Source: Chrysopilus asiliformis
Taxonomy: Eukaryota > Arthropoda > Insecta > Diptera > Rhagionidae
Direction: 5' to 3'
Length of the DNA stretch: 64,000 bases
Assembly (NCBI GenBank): GCA_964034945.1
Contig: OZ035962.1
Location: 25,293,030 to 25,357,029 of the forward strand
In this document: positions 23,823 to 36,400 of the stretch, piece by piece
How positions within the stretch are numbered: position 1 is the first letter of the stretch
Layout: each line of letters opens with the position of its first letter
Position numbers and translations under genes: made by a program
The notes under the pieces: model-generated
The model's database searches: none
Seen by the model: only the letters and a program-made list of their open reading frames with translations
Told to the model about the DNA's origin: nothing

Positions 23823-24493
23823 TCCCAAGTCACCAAAAATGGTTACAAATCGGTTATGCGACGGTCACACAACGTAATTTACAAAATACATATCGCGTCA
23901 CAAATTGGTCATAGTAATGTCCCAATAACGTTATTGTAACGCTAACGTTACCGTTTTTGCGTAGTTTTTTGTGCTTAGTAACGGTAACGGTTGTGCAGCC
24001 GTTTTTCCGGAACTCTTCTATGGCGTTGGTTGTAAATTACCACAAGGTGGGGGCAAGGCGGGAGGGGGGGGGGGGGGGTGTCAATGTAAATATACAACAT
24101 AAGTGTACATCAGAAAACGATGTAAGTACCAATTTCTTGATCGAAAGTTGATTATTTTGACTTTGATAGCACTGTTTGTAAGTATATTATAAACGAGCGC
24201 GATAGAAAACAAGAAAAACATCAGCAACTCTTCGACTGGTCACAAAGTAACCGATTTGCAACTGTTTATTTGTGATCGATTACAAAATAACGAATTTGTG
24301 ACAAATGACTTTGCGTAATCGGTCACCAAGCAACCAATTTGTAACGATTTTTTGTTGCCGGTCACAAACTAACCAATTTGCAGTCGGTGTTATTATCGAT
24401 GGTCACAATGCAACCGTCACATAAACGGATTTGCAACCGCCTTTTTGCGACCAGGGTCACATTGTAACCTGAGTCTCAAATGGTTGCTTGGGA
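23823..24493. mobile_element. Inverted-repeat element of GGTCAC/GTAACC repeats
   Basis: The left end TCCCAAGTCACC pairs imperfectly with the right end GGTTGCTTGGGA (about 670 bp). The interior, especially 24230-24470, is a degenerate array of a unit near GGTCACAAAGTAACCAATTTG, alternating in orientation. A run of 15 G sits at 24064-24078. No protein is encoded. Confidence 0.6.
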
Positions 24494-25838
24494 TAAATGA
24501 TTAAAATTTCAAACCTTCTTTCCTTCAACTAAAATTTTCCAATACCGAATCGGATTGCGATTTTACAAGAATATACTATTATGTACCAAATGCATCTGAA
24601 ACGTATTGCAGTTTAAAATCAAATGTTTAAAAAGAAATTGGATTTTCACATGAAAGCTAGCCCACCCACTCCCAGATAACCCTTTGAATCACATCATATG
24701 TAAGGCAAAAATATACTCCATATGCAATACACAACTTTTCGTGCACCAAATTCACCAATTCCCGGTGTTAGTTTATTTTTTTTTCTTCTCGATTTGTTAC
24801 GACATATTTTGATAAATCGCTTCAACGGCTTAAAGATATTGAAACAACGGCATGGCACAGATTTTGATGTATGGACAGAATAAAGAAAAAAAATCATGTC
24901 AGAGGAATTATGGTAGACAGTCAGACTATGGAGATTCATTTCGACACCCAATTGACGAATTTTGTGCTTGTCTTACCTGAGCTACCTATGCTCTCTCACG
25001 GCCTACGAACGTACAAACCACAAGACAGCAGTGAGGAGATTGTTAGCAGATGATGGAACTGTGAGACGGCGACGTGTAGTAGTCGAGTTAAATCGGTGTA
25101 ACATGGATACCTTATGCAATGAAGCGGCAACATGAGCCGACATACATAATTCGTGACATAAAACATTACAAAAGCAGATCAGGCAACAGAAACATAATAC
25201 CGAGTTCAATTGAAATCTATGTGTCGACTGAATTGCCTGATAATTCTCGACAAGGTAAAATCATTTGAAATGGGAATAGTGTTTGATGGGTGTGGATCCA
25301 TGGGACTGAAGGCTAAATACAGAGGAACCCATTTGAAAGGATCATTGGCGATAGTAGAAAGTCCATGGAAAAATTAATTTTCGGATTTTTTTTTTGTTCA
25401 TTGTTTGCAGGTAATTTACAGTCAGTATAAAATTAATCAAAAATCATTCTGAAAACCTACATTTTTACTAGAATCTCTACCGAGATTGTGGTTTAACTTC
25501 TTGGTAGTCTTTATCGGTCGCGGCGATCTTACGCCGAAGTGAAGAAAATTTCTTTTCAAATTCTGCAAATGCCGAGAAAACAGGTTGGAATGGAAGATGT
25601 GGGACTGAATTTATGGGGTCTAATTTGTCGAATACTAAAAACCGGAACAAAAATATCTTAACGCTTCAGAAGTTAGCAGGAGAGGGGTTGAGAAGGCAGG
25701 GGAACCTTGATATTTAAAAAAAAAACTCTTCAGACAGTTTGTTCGGAATAAGTTCAGTAATTTCCGCGGTTATCCATAAAAAATGTCATATTTTGACAGA
25801 AGAGATGGTGGGATTGCGGTGGTGTTGTACATAAACTC

Positions 25839-26118
25839 CACGGCATACAGAAAGACAAGGTATGCTGTAAACTCAAATCTGACATTTCGTTGCTACGTCA
25901 CTTGTGCCGATTAGTTCGTCAAGTGCAGAAGGAATTTTGTTTTGTGGATGGTTATTTACATTTTTGTGCGATCTAAATAAGACATTTGTAAATTAGTGGA
26001 CTGATTGCATTAAATAGTGATCAATAAACATAAAAATTAATTAAAAAAAGTCGGCACAAATGACGTCACACCTGACTATCAAAAGTTTACATCATACCTT
26101 GTCTGTCTGTATGCCGTG
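25839..26118. mobile_element. 280-bp MITE with 9-bp target duplication
   Basis: Terminal inverted repeats of roughly 70 bp start CACGGCATACAG and end CTGTATGCCGTG, both arms continuing through AGACAAGGTATG and the GCCGA/TCGGC region. The element is flanked on both sides by CATAAACTC (25830-25838 and 26119-26127), a perfect 9-bp duplication. That length fits a Mutator-like origin, or a hAT element (8 bp) with one base matching by chance. There is no coding capacity, so it was moved by an enzyme encoded elsewhere. Confidence 0.85.
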
Positions 26119-26499
26119 CATAAACTCCATACAAAAAATCACAGAAAATTGTGTTGATAGAGAGAAGGGGGCTCGGAAAAAACTAGTATTAGCGTGACTT
26201 TTTATGTACTGCCCCTGATAAGCGAATAGATTTTGAACATGCCCCAATCAGCGAATAAGTCTATTTTTAAAAGCGACGCCTGGAATATGTGCGGCTTTTT
26301 TGTCAAAATTTAATTCATACGAGGAAATTTTTCAAGTATGAAAAGAAAATCTAAAAGAAAATCGAAAAAACAACAGTTCTTTATGAAGAAATTAAGATAT
26401 CACTGTCCTTTCAAAACTTCAACAAATTTATTCAAATTTCTGCTGTTGTTCCATTTGTTTGTTTTTTTTTTTTAGATTTCCATCTAATCGTCCTTTCAC

Positions 26500-26830
26500 A
26501 ATTACTTGAAACTATTATTTCTCCTTGCAAGTTTCAATATATGCTGTCAGCAAGCACCGTCAAACAAATCGAATCATCGTTCCCGATGGGATATAAAGAA
26601 TGTAATTTGATTTGTCTCGGATTACATGGCCGATTGACATGGAATAACCACTACAATTGCAATAAAACATCATAAATTAGACAAAGGTGCAAATCGATGA
26701 GACCGCCGGGAATAAAAGCCTCACGCTCACCTGTCGATATTATCGCTGAAAATCATGACAATTTGACCTTATCGATGTCAAACGACCCGACGCGATGGTC
26801 AATTGAACCGCGTTGATTACACATAATTTT
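26500..26830. promoter_or_regulatory. Candidate intronic regulatory segment
   Basis: About 330 bp of non-repetitive, compositionally balanced sequence between element remnants. It carries dense short motifs that look like factor sites: GGGAATAAAAGCC, CACCTG, two TTATCG, two CATAAA-like sites and several TCAAACGA-like words. Inferred from composition alone. Confidence 0.2.
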
Positions 26831-27109
26831 CATATTAAAAATCAATCTATTTTAGTTTTTTTTTTATTTGCAAGGGAAATTTCCAAAAAATTCGGTTCAA
26901 AAATTTAACAATCAAGGAGATTGTGTTGTAATTCTTACTACTCAAGGGGTGACGTTTTTATAAACAATCCCAAAAACGAACCGTTTTCGAGATAATCATT
27001 TTCGTTTGGACGCTGGTGGTGGTAGGAGTAGTTCAAATAAAATTTGATGTACGGAAAAGTTATTTTAAATTATATTCTGAGCAATTTTTGATTGGTTAAA
27101 CTTTTTTTC

Positions 27110-27290
27110 AAGCTGACAAGGTGAGACGGGAAAGGGGAGGAGACACAAAAGTTTGAATGTAAAACGCAAAAATTGTTCTCAAATTTTTTTATGTAAAACA
27201 CAAAAATTTTACATATCAAACTTCCGGGGAAATAGGCCTGAGTTCGGGGCTGTCCCGGAAAATTTGGGACTACACTCGTGAGAAAACGGA
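27110..27290 (-). mobile_element. AGGGTGACCA-end family fragment
   Basis: GACAAGGTGAGACGGGAAAG is the family's G-rich section, followed after about 90 bp by GGGGCTGTCCCGGAAAATTT. The TGCGCCGCAGGC core is absent. Confidence 0.35.
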
Positions 27291-27356
27291 GTCTATCACG
27301 CACCGAAGGGATGTTTGAGGGAATTAATTTTTAGAAAAGAAATTACAACACACCTT

Positions 27357-27520
27357 ATGCTGGGTTTACATGAATGACAGATAATGACAATCTGTTCATT
27401 CTTTTATGAGAGATTGTCATTTTCCTGACAGAAATAATGACAAAAATGATACTATTTACACGATAATGACAATTTATGACAAAAAAAATGACAAATTTGT
27501 CATTCGTGTAAACGCAGCAT
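27357..27520. mobile_element. 164-bp MITE, TIRs near ATGCTGGGTTTACA
   Basis: The left end ATGCTGGGTTTACATGAATG pairs with the right end ATTCGTGTAAACGCAGCAT. The inside is built of ATGACAA words. The same unit appears twice, head to head, at 45165-45550. Trinucleotides TTA on the left and TAG on the right flank it, so no clean duplication can be assigned. Confidence 0.65.
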
Positions 27521-27525
27521 TAGAA

Positions 27526-28984
27526 CAGAAATGTAAAAAAAAAACTCCGTGCTACGGTGTTAAATTTTTTCGGAATAACACTGTGAGATGCTTACTTTTG
27601 GCTATGTTTTGAGGCGGTGTTAATTTCACACCGAATTTTTTTGAGAGCATAATTATAACAAACAAATTTCGTATAGAATACAAAAAAGGCTGTCTTTCCG
27701 CTGTCTTAATGACTCTAACCTTGCAATCCCTACAGAATTCCAACATTGATGTCATAAAAATCTTATTGATCGAAGAATTGTTACCACACAGAGGTGCTAA
27801 CCATAGGCGGGTGTCGTTGTCGTTAACGTTGACATCGCAAAGGACGATAAAATGGGTCATAGACCCAAGCGGCTTTCCAGTCACGCAGATTTCCTTATGC
27901 CTTCGGGCTGTCACGCATAAGCATTACATAGAATACATTTTATCCTGATTGTTTTTGGTAATTATCCCCTAAACGGCCTCTAACCCTTTTCGAATAACCG
28001 ATAAAATTACGACAACTTATTTCTTAGAATCAAGTTATTTAATTGTTAAAACGAAAAGTCGTATATAATTATTGTCTTAAGAAAATACATAAAGAAAAGA
28101 AAATACTATTAGTCATCATCGTCAAAATCATCAATTCTTTTTTTTTTCGTTGAGCGTCGTTTCGGTTTCAAAGAAAGGAACCATCATTTTGTATGATTCG
28201 AATGTGTAAAGTAGTTTCCAAGAATGAAAACTTTTCGTCGACCGCTCAAATAACCATCATGACTCAGTCAGTAATAATTAATTTTTATGTATACCTAATG
28301 GACATTAATGTAGGGTTTAATTTTCAGGTGAATTGTGCGCCTCATTCAGGAAAAGAGCTATGAGCTGAACATAATCGCTGGTCAGGTTCACTCAGCATAA
28401 TTTTCGGATAGGTTTTTTGTTTAGTTTACTTTCAGTATCATTAAAATAAATAAAATGCGAATGGTGTCGACTTTGCATTGCAAATTGTTTTATTCTCAAA
28501 GGTACTCACATAATATTTATATGTAATTATAGCCGAATATCGTTTTAATTTGTATATAATAAAATATTAATTTGATTGAATAACTTAACCCGACGATACG
28601 TTTTAAATTGCAAACAATAACGTTTAGAATTTCAGTGAAATTCAGTCACGTTTTACCATATTCAGACAATTTAAAATAGCTAAATTATTTGATTAAATCA
28701 AATTCAACTGTGAATTTGAATAGTGCGTCATAGGGTTTGCACTTGAAGTAGAAATCGATCAATACGTTCGCCAAAAATTTTAATGCATAGAAGTCAATAA
28801 ACGACCGACAGATGTCCTTTGACAATTCTTATGATTTCCTTGAATTATGACGATAGAACCAAATCTTTTTTTACGTCAAGATCACGTGTTCGCCTTTCGT
28901 TAGTACTAAAATATGACGTAAGTGATTTATGAATGAATATCCATAACAAAAACGTGTATTTAATATATACTAAGAAAATAAACA
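27526..28984. other. Intronic DNA, no gene recognised
   Basis: The opposing open frames at 27552-27948 overlap almost completely and neither shows a family signature. Nothing else is recognised. Confidence 0.4.
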
Positions 28985-29450
28985 TAAGAAAAGCTACAAT
29001 TCCCAGAGTTCAATCGTCAAATACTCTATAGAATGACAGGCAAAATGTTTTTTTTTTAAATCCATTTGTATAGGAGAGCGGGAAAGGAGCGGTCCGATTA
29101 CATTTTTATGTATGGAACGATTATGTAAAATCAGATTTTAAACAGATTTCACTTTTATAAAATTTTCAATACGACTCACCGTTTTCGAGGAAATAAAAAA
29201 AGTATTCAATTTGAATGGGGGAGGGGGAAGGGGTGGTACGATTGAATTTTGATGTATGTATGAGTTATGTAAAATCCTATTCTAAACACCTTTTACTTTT
29301 ATAAATTTTACAATATGACTGACCGTTTTCGAGAAAATTGGAAAAAAAACTGTTTCGTTTGTGTGGGTGAGAGGGGGTGGGGTAGGAAAGGTCCAATTTT
29401 TCCCGTTCAAGTATTTAGCGTAACCATTTACGAGAAACGCAACTACACAA
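28985..29450 (-). repeat. Second dispersed family, tandemly arranged copy
   Basis: Contains AACATAAGAAAAGCTACAAT, TCAATCGTCAAATA, and twice the block GATT-to-ATGTATGGAACG / ATGTAAAATC...TTTTAAA followed by CGTTTTCGAGGAAA. Related copies in the opposite orientation are at 39085-39510, 41640-41945 and 63535-63715. Two blocks of about 125 bp follow one another here. Purine-rich GGGGGAGGGGGAAGGGG text marks the block boundaries. Confidence 0.6.
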
Positions 29451-30239
29451 AAAAATTTGCTAGACATATTATATGGATATTCCTTGTTTTTGCAATCAAG
29501 TACCGGGTTTGTTGTCAAATAAACTGAAGTCTAGGCTTTTTACTGCCCTCTTCCTTCCCTTCTATAATTTTCCCCTCTTCCGATAGTGTCCACATGACTG
29601 GACGGATTTTGATGTGATTTTTAAGATTTAACTAACTATAAAAACGTGAATAGGTTCTACGGAAAAATTATAACAAACAACAAATCAAATATTCACGAAA
29701 TAATTTGAAACGTATTAGCCTAAAAAAATCACAAGCCTAAAAATCGTAATCAAAGCTAAATCGTAGACAAAATTTACCAATCAGAATTAAAAAAAAGAGA
29801 AATAAAAAATGCGATATTCGAACATAATAATCGCTTTGGCCGTCAAATACGCCACAGGCAATATCGACACGTTTTTCTCAAGTGGAAGTGATATTATAGC
29901 CGACAATGTAAACAGGGCAGAGGAAAAATCATTAATCTAATTTAATTCAACGCCAAATACAAACAGCAAACATAACTCAAATTCTTTGTATTTAAGAGCT
30001 GGAAAGTAAACATTTTTTTATTATTTTCTTCGTGTATTCACTGGTCGAAATTCGCGAGGTTAAGGGCCACTCTATAGGGTGGTTTGCAATCGATACGTAA
30101 GATTATTGTGGGCCTTGTTTAATTCGTGAAAATACTGGCCAAAAAAAAAAACAACCACCAATTCTCATGTCAACACTGGAAAAATGTTTTACGGTCATAT
30201 CGAGTATATGCGAGCATTAATAAGAAGAAAGAAATGTTT

Positions 30240-30600
30240 GTACAAAGATTTATATAATCGCTTGGCATAAATCCAAATAAAAGCCACAAGCATAAGCGAT
30301 AAATTCGAGAGCATAACGTAACTGAAAATGCTTTTAACTCTCTGTTAAATTACCCCCGAAAAGTGCTCGGCCTCCCTTCGGTTACTCACACTTCATAATC
30401 TGACAAAAGTAATTGAAAATCGCTGGACTTTTGCCTCCTCCAATCAGAAATATAAACACGAAAGCCAGATTTTTAGTTATTTGAGTATTATTATCTGTCG
30501 AGTGATTCAATTATGTAATAAACATAGCGGGTGGGTGGACGGCCGCCGCCACCTCCTGCCCATTATAGCACACTTTGCAAACTCATATATAGCATCGTGT
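30240..30600. promoter_or_regulatory. Candidate intronic regulatory segment
   Basis: Apparently single-copy, less AT-biased DNA with clustered motifs (AAATAAAAGCC, CATAAGCGATAAATTCG, GACGGCCGCCGCCACC) and no repeat-family marks. Composition is unlike the flanking degraded elements. Inference only. Confidence 0.2.
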
Positions 30601-31029
30601 GCTTTATTTATCTCCATCGAGTATTAAAACACTTTTCCCAGCATAACATATGTTCCAGCATTTCAGTTATGCTATGCTGTGGTGAATGATGTTGGCATAA
30701 CATTAAAAATGAGCACTTGATGCGTAATACTCGTGAGCTGAAAAGCCCCGATGGCACAGAATTAAGATTGTCACCAAATTGAGTGTTTCTTACGAGTCCA
30801 ATATAATGTTCCAAATATACGGTCAATGGGGTTTAGATGAGTATAAATGTTGTACAGTCAAACCTCACATTTTCATCCCCCTCCGCCACGATTTTTTGTA
30901 TGTAGTTAAATATTTCCGTCAACACTATAGCAGCTTCCCCACCACCGCCCCTCCTCGGCAAAAGTGTGACGTAGTTCATGTACACCCCTTTACTGCCATA
31001 AACAGTCAACTCTAAAGGCAATAGGAAAG

Positions 31030-34000
31030 AAATCTGATTTTTTGTAGTCGAAAAATTTCCTTCTAAATATTCGTAACAAAATCCAAAACATCTTTTGAAA
31101 ACTTCAAAACTATTTTAGACAAAAAACCAAATTTTTCTACAAGACCCTTTTCTTAAACACTCAAAATTTTCATTGAAAATGAATTTTCCAACATCTAATT
31201 CACAGTTCTTAAAAACACCTAATTTGGGTTTCACTGTTTAGCAAAACAAAAAAAAAACTGTTCTGTTTTTCTTTGGTTTTGTAATTTAGTATTTTTATGT
31301 AACGATGACAACATCGAATTTCGAGTCGGAGGTACGTAAGTGGTTAGCAGCAAGATAAGGGCATAAAACACAAATAAAGTCGATTTTTCTGAGGTTACCC
31401 AATTCCATGTTGAATAATTTAATTTTATTTTTTTCAAATTAAAACGTTCAACTGATAACGCATTCAACCGCAACGTCCAGCCGCCAAAAAGGGGGAAAAA
31501 ACTCACAGATCGTACCGGCATGGCACCGTATTTAGACGAGATTTTCCGTATGTTTTTCGTTGAATTTCCATATTATTAGACCTCGTTTATGTTGCATTTT
31601 GCCATTTTCGTCGACGTAATGCGACGATTGACTTTGACATACTTTGATAAAGACTTGGTCTTTAGTAAATCTGTTTAAATTTCATTAATTAATTAGCGAT
31701 TGCAGAATTAAAGCGTAGACAAGCTAAACTGCTTCATGATGAGGGATCAAACCTAGTCGGGGCTCAATTAATAGCGCCCCTTTTGGTCCAGGTGAGACTG
31801 AGTCTTGTTAATGGCAACCTACTTGACCACATTCAGGTGGGTTAAGTCATCTCGCCCATCTAAGGTGAATGCGGTCGATTGGCTAAGTTGTGCTTTTGCA
31901 TATTATGTGCAATTATCTAAGATCTTAGCATTAGCATTACATCTAAATATAGGAGATCTCGGCGCACACTTTACCTTTAAAGAGGGGGCTTTTTTTGTTT
32001 GTTAAAAGCAGATATCTGACCGCCCCTTTCACCGCACCAACTAGCATAACCGTCTGGCGACTGCAGCATAATGTGGTGTAAGAGTATTTTGCCGGCGCGG
32101 CATATTGAGATGTTATGCAATAGACTTATGCCGCTATGCTTAGCCGCTTATGTTGATTGCTTAAAAGGAGGCCTCATTGTGTAGACACGAACAACGAGAA
32201 TTTTATAAGAAATTGGTTTATTTTGAAAAAATGCACCAGTGCGAGAGTCTTTCAAAATAAGGTGAGTTTTGTAAGTGAAATAAAAATTGTTTCTGAATCG
32301 AGTCGAGTTACAACAAAGTTGCCTATTTTTAAAATCCGTTCGATGACATAATAATAAAAAAAATATAATGATACAATTTCCCGAATGAAATTTTATACGA
32401 ATATATATTCATTTACATTTTCGGTTTTGTGTATGTATTTACGACGTATGTGAATCTATAATAACGAATATGACTCGTTTGTCCAATTTATACATTGTAA
32501 AGGGGGAAAAATTCTTGTTATTCGTTATGTGAGCCCATCGTAAGGGTATTTTGTTGAATGATCGGATTATGTGACAATTTTAGAATTTACTGACAAAGAA
32601 AAATGTTGTTATGAAACTTTTTTTTGCCGGACGAAAGGAGGGTTTGAAAGGCCTGACGTATTTTATGAACAACTCTTTAACTTCCTAAGATTTTTTTTTT
32701 CGAAAATCAATCTTTGCCTTCATTTTCCACATCCAAAAGTCCACGTCCAGTTTAATTTTTTTTACGAATAGAAAAATTTCCTTTGTTTTTTCTTTTTCAT
32801 TTTAAAGACTTTGCTTTAGAAAATCAGAAGTTTAGTGAATGAAAAACTTCCGATACAAATTGATTTTGTAAAGAAAATTTTATCTGTCAAAAATTACTCA
32901 AAAAACAAACCTTTTCCCTAAAACTTTAAGGTCTTTTTAGGCAAAAGTTTGTTTTGCTAGTATTTTTTGAGTTTCTATTCTGCCTCCAAAGAATTTTTTT
33001 AAAAATACAATTTGTTGAGGCTTGGAAAGATGTTCAACTTTTATAATTATAACGATTGTGTAATGATAATTCCTGAAGGCTGAGAAAAACAGCTATGGTT
33101 TACAGCTAAAATTTTCAATTTGTAACGGAAAATCGATAAACTTTAATTTAGTAAATCTTTTTCAGCAACATTTCGGTTCTAGTTTGAAAGTTGAAAAGGG
33201 CGCACCCTTTGAAATTGTTAAAAAGCTCACCGCCATAGTGTGAAATAATTAAAAGTTGTTGTAGCGCAGCAATTATTCTTTAAACGTGAAATGTTTCATG
33301 ATGTTGAAGTGTTGAATATTTCACTAGAATTAATTATATTCCATTAAAGTTGTGTCATTTACTATGCTATGAAATGCTGGGAAAAAAAACATTCGCCCAT
33401 AGAGATCCCAATAGTATCATTAGTCCATGGAACCTCATCCATGGCGTCTTTTTTTTTTTTGCCTAGAACGCGGCGTGGTTTATTAAATTCTACCCTCGTT
33501 CTACGATGGCATCAAAAGGGGTTGCACGTCCACTTGCATAAACAGAATTTGTGAGGTATGTTGGGAATATTTTTCTACATACAACCAACATAAGGCAAGA
33601 GTTTTGTTTTTTTTTTTTTTTTTTTTTGATTCTGTGAACTGTTGCGGAGGAAAACTTGCATCATTCTCTATGATGTCCTACTAAAATATGGATATCGTGG
33701 CCATTTGCTAGAATTTGCATTTTCCATTGGAATTCCACACAGCAGATTTCTCCATTTATGTTAGTATCTATGGATAGATGTTGCCTTACGTGATCTTAGT
33801 TATATTATAGTCATATCCTCAATGCTGGAAAACGGGTTTCGCCTTGGAAAATATGACTGTACAAAGTTGAAATTACGATGCACACATGGATGGTGAAATG
33901 TGTCCATGTCGATGCTTCTAAATTAAATGGGAAGTTCTATTATTTGGATAATACAAACTGCCATTATAAATCATTTCATTCAATACAAATATTGACAACT

Positions 34001-34118
34001 TTATTAAACCAAGAGAAATTTTTATAACGAATGGTACATTTTTCTTTCATTTTTCGAAAAATGTAAACTTGGCTAGAAGTGCTGTTGTTTTTGAGATATG
34101 CCTTGTTGTCCATAAATA
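31030..34118. other. Intronic DNA, no gene recognised
   Basis: Low-complexity AT-rich text with a 22-T run at 33607-33628. The 96-codon minus-strand open frame at 31231-31521 and the small frames at 31805-32771 show no domain. The 31590-32160 stretch is less AT-rich, but nothing in it is recognised. Confidence 0.4.
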
Positions 34119-34480
34119 GAGTGACTATATTTATTTTGTGTAAATCCAGGACAAGACGAGGAGGGGAGATAGGTAAGAACACAAAACTTTTACACACAAA
34201 AAATCGAAAATTTAAAAACACCATCATTCATTGTTTTTATTTTTGAAAAAGTTTAACTCCAGAGAAATTAGCTGCGATCCAAATCTGGTAAACACCACTA
34301 AAAAATATGCGCCGCATGCCGACATTTTCCGATAAAATAGGACGCAAATATTTAATTCAAAAGCTTTGTAGTTTCTAACCGGAAATGATCTTCAGTTGTC
34401 GAAGTTTTTTAAATGCATTTATGAAAATATTACAAAGAAAAATGCGCCGCAGGGAAGCAAGGGGGGTGGGAAAGGGGGGA
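34119..34480 (-). mobile_element. AGGGTGACCA-end family fragment
   Basis: The left end AGAGTGACTATATTTATTTTG is degraded. AGGACAAGACGAGGAGGGGAG follows, then cores TGCGCCGCATGCCG near 34308 and TGCGCCGCAGGG near 34443. The right end has been lost. Confidence 0.5.
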
Positions 34481-36244
34481 TGCGACGCCTCACAGAATAC
34501 AGAAAATGGAACAAAAACCTAGCACTATTGTCAAAAAATGCAAAAATGAACGTAATTTCTGGACTACATTTAGCCAAAAATTTAGTCTGATGCATTTTTA
34601 AAAATTCTAATTCGAAAATAACTGGACCGATTAGGTTCAAATTTCGGTGCATTTGGTGGTTATAAAAGGAAGGGGCAGAAAAGAAGATCAAAAATTTATA
34701 TATGGTTTATATTTTTGTTTTTCTACACAAACAATATTCTGCTACGCTAAAAACGTTTCTCAGAACTCCATTTTGATACTTGACAAAATCATCCAAAATA
34801 ATTGCAACTCCCAATTAAATCAAGCATCAGTAGTAGCTTAGAATTCCATCCAATTACTAGCCCTTATGTCACAAATGCCAATGTTGATGCAATATGAAAC
34901 TAAATCCGACCTACTTCCGTTCATAACATTTTATACAATCCTTTTCCTTTGTCTTGCAATTTTCTTTTTAATTTCCTTCAAATATTAAACTGACATTCTT
35001 ACGCGACATTCTTGGCTTCCGTTTGAGAAGCCCTACAAGGATACTATTGGCCGCTTCCTTTGCACCGGAACGAAATGCTCCTTCTGATGTTATCCAAGTC
35101 AAGGTAACACTGAAGATGTTTCCATGGAGCATACAATGTACTTGAAAAACGACAAAATGTTGTCATGTCGCGCGACCCAGTACTTAAAAACACTTTGCCA
35201 AGGAATTTATATAAAGTCAGCCTGTTTACATGTGGAGCGGAACATTTCCCGTGGTGCTTTCAAGTTGTAAAACCTCCCCATATGCATCGCATACTAGAAG
35301 CCCAGCTAAGGGTTGTAAAATACCGTCGTTTCGTCTCGTTGTTACGCCATAAATGAATCGTGTATGGAACATTTTAAAATGCGGTTAATGGTTCTGAATA
35401 TATGGATAAGGGTTGAATTGGGCTGAACTATACCATCATCCCTGACGTTGTGCAAATGTTGTTACTTTACAGGGCTAGACATATGCGCCGACAAAAAGGG
35501 AATAAAAATGCAGGTGGGATTGGTTGGGACCGTTTCGTAGCAGCTTTTCCTCATAAGGAGATGATTCTTTTCTACTTGAAATTCAGTTATGGAATGTATA
35601 AAAAGGTCTTTTCACCTGACGTTGTTTGTTATGTTAACGTATGTGTATATTTGTTAAACATTGTTCGATGTTTTCATTTTTCGTTTTATCATTTTTGATT
35701 CTGTTATAAAAAAAACGTATTCGATAAAGAGAGGTTTTCGATATTGGAATTTTCCCCATTTTATTATCACATCATATCAATTTTATAGCCCGCCGCTATA
35801 AGATAATGCTTAAAAAAATCGGTGAAGCTGTAAAGCATTTTCCATAAAATCAATTTAAGATCGATAAACCGAAATCCGATTAAAAAACCTACGCTTTACG
35901 AAGTGATGAGCAACTTTGGAAAATTACTTTTTTCTTGTCACAAAAATGGGAAAATTTCAAAACCTCGATTGGTGGTTTAAATTTTATTTAGTCCTAAAAT
36001 TTCAAGGTTTGTATAATTAGCGTAGTTGTCTACGTTCCATATTTTTAAGAAAGATTTAAAAAACACGATTAAAAGTATGTGATTCCGCCCACGGACTCAA
36101 TTCTGGGCAGAATAATTTCTGTGTTTAATACAGATAAGTCGGTAACGACGATATACGAGGACGAAATTAGGTACAGTGTCGCAATTCCGAACACGATAGG
36201 TCGGATTTATTTATATGTAGGGGATCATAGGTCTCAGAATGGCA

Positions 36245-36400
36245 ATCTAGTTTTGAAATTTCTTAAACACTTAAAAAAATTACCTCGAAACCCAAAAATT
36301 TTCAACTGTTTTCACATAAATCACCTCCATTTGGGACTTTTTTTTCGCAAAAATCGCCTGCGGCGCAATTCATCAATTGTTCTTTGAAAACATAAAACAC
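36245..36400 (+). mobile_element. AGGGTGACCA-end family fragment
   Basis: Shares TTCTTAAACACTTAAAAAAA, TTACCTCGAAACCCAAAAAT and the core TCGCCTGCGGCGCAATT near 36353 with the copies at 5325 and 46196. Both outer ends are missing. Confidence 0.5.

Noticed and set aside
27552..27914. 120-codon open frame on the - strand
   Set aside because: The complementary strand is also open over most of it, and no family resemblance is seen.
30530..30600. GC-rich GGCCGCCGCCACC patch as a coding exon
   Set aside because: No open frame with flanking splice sites that fits a protein; kept only as part of a possible regulatory segment.
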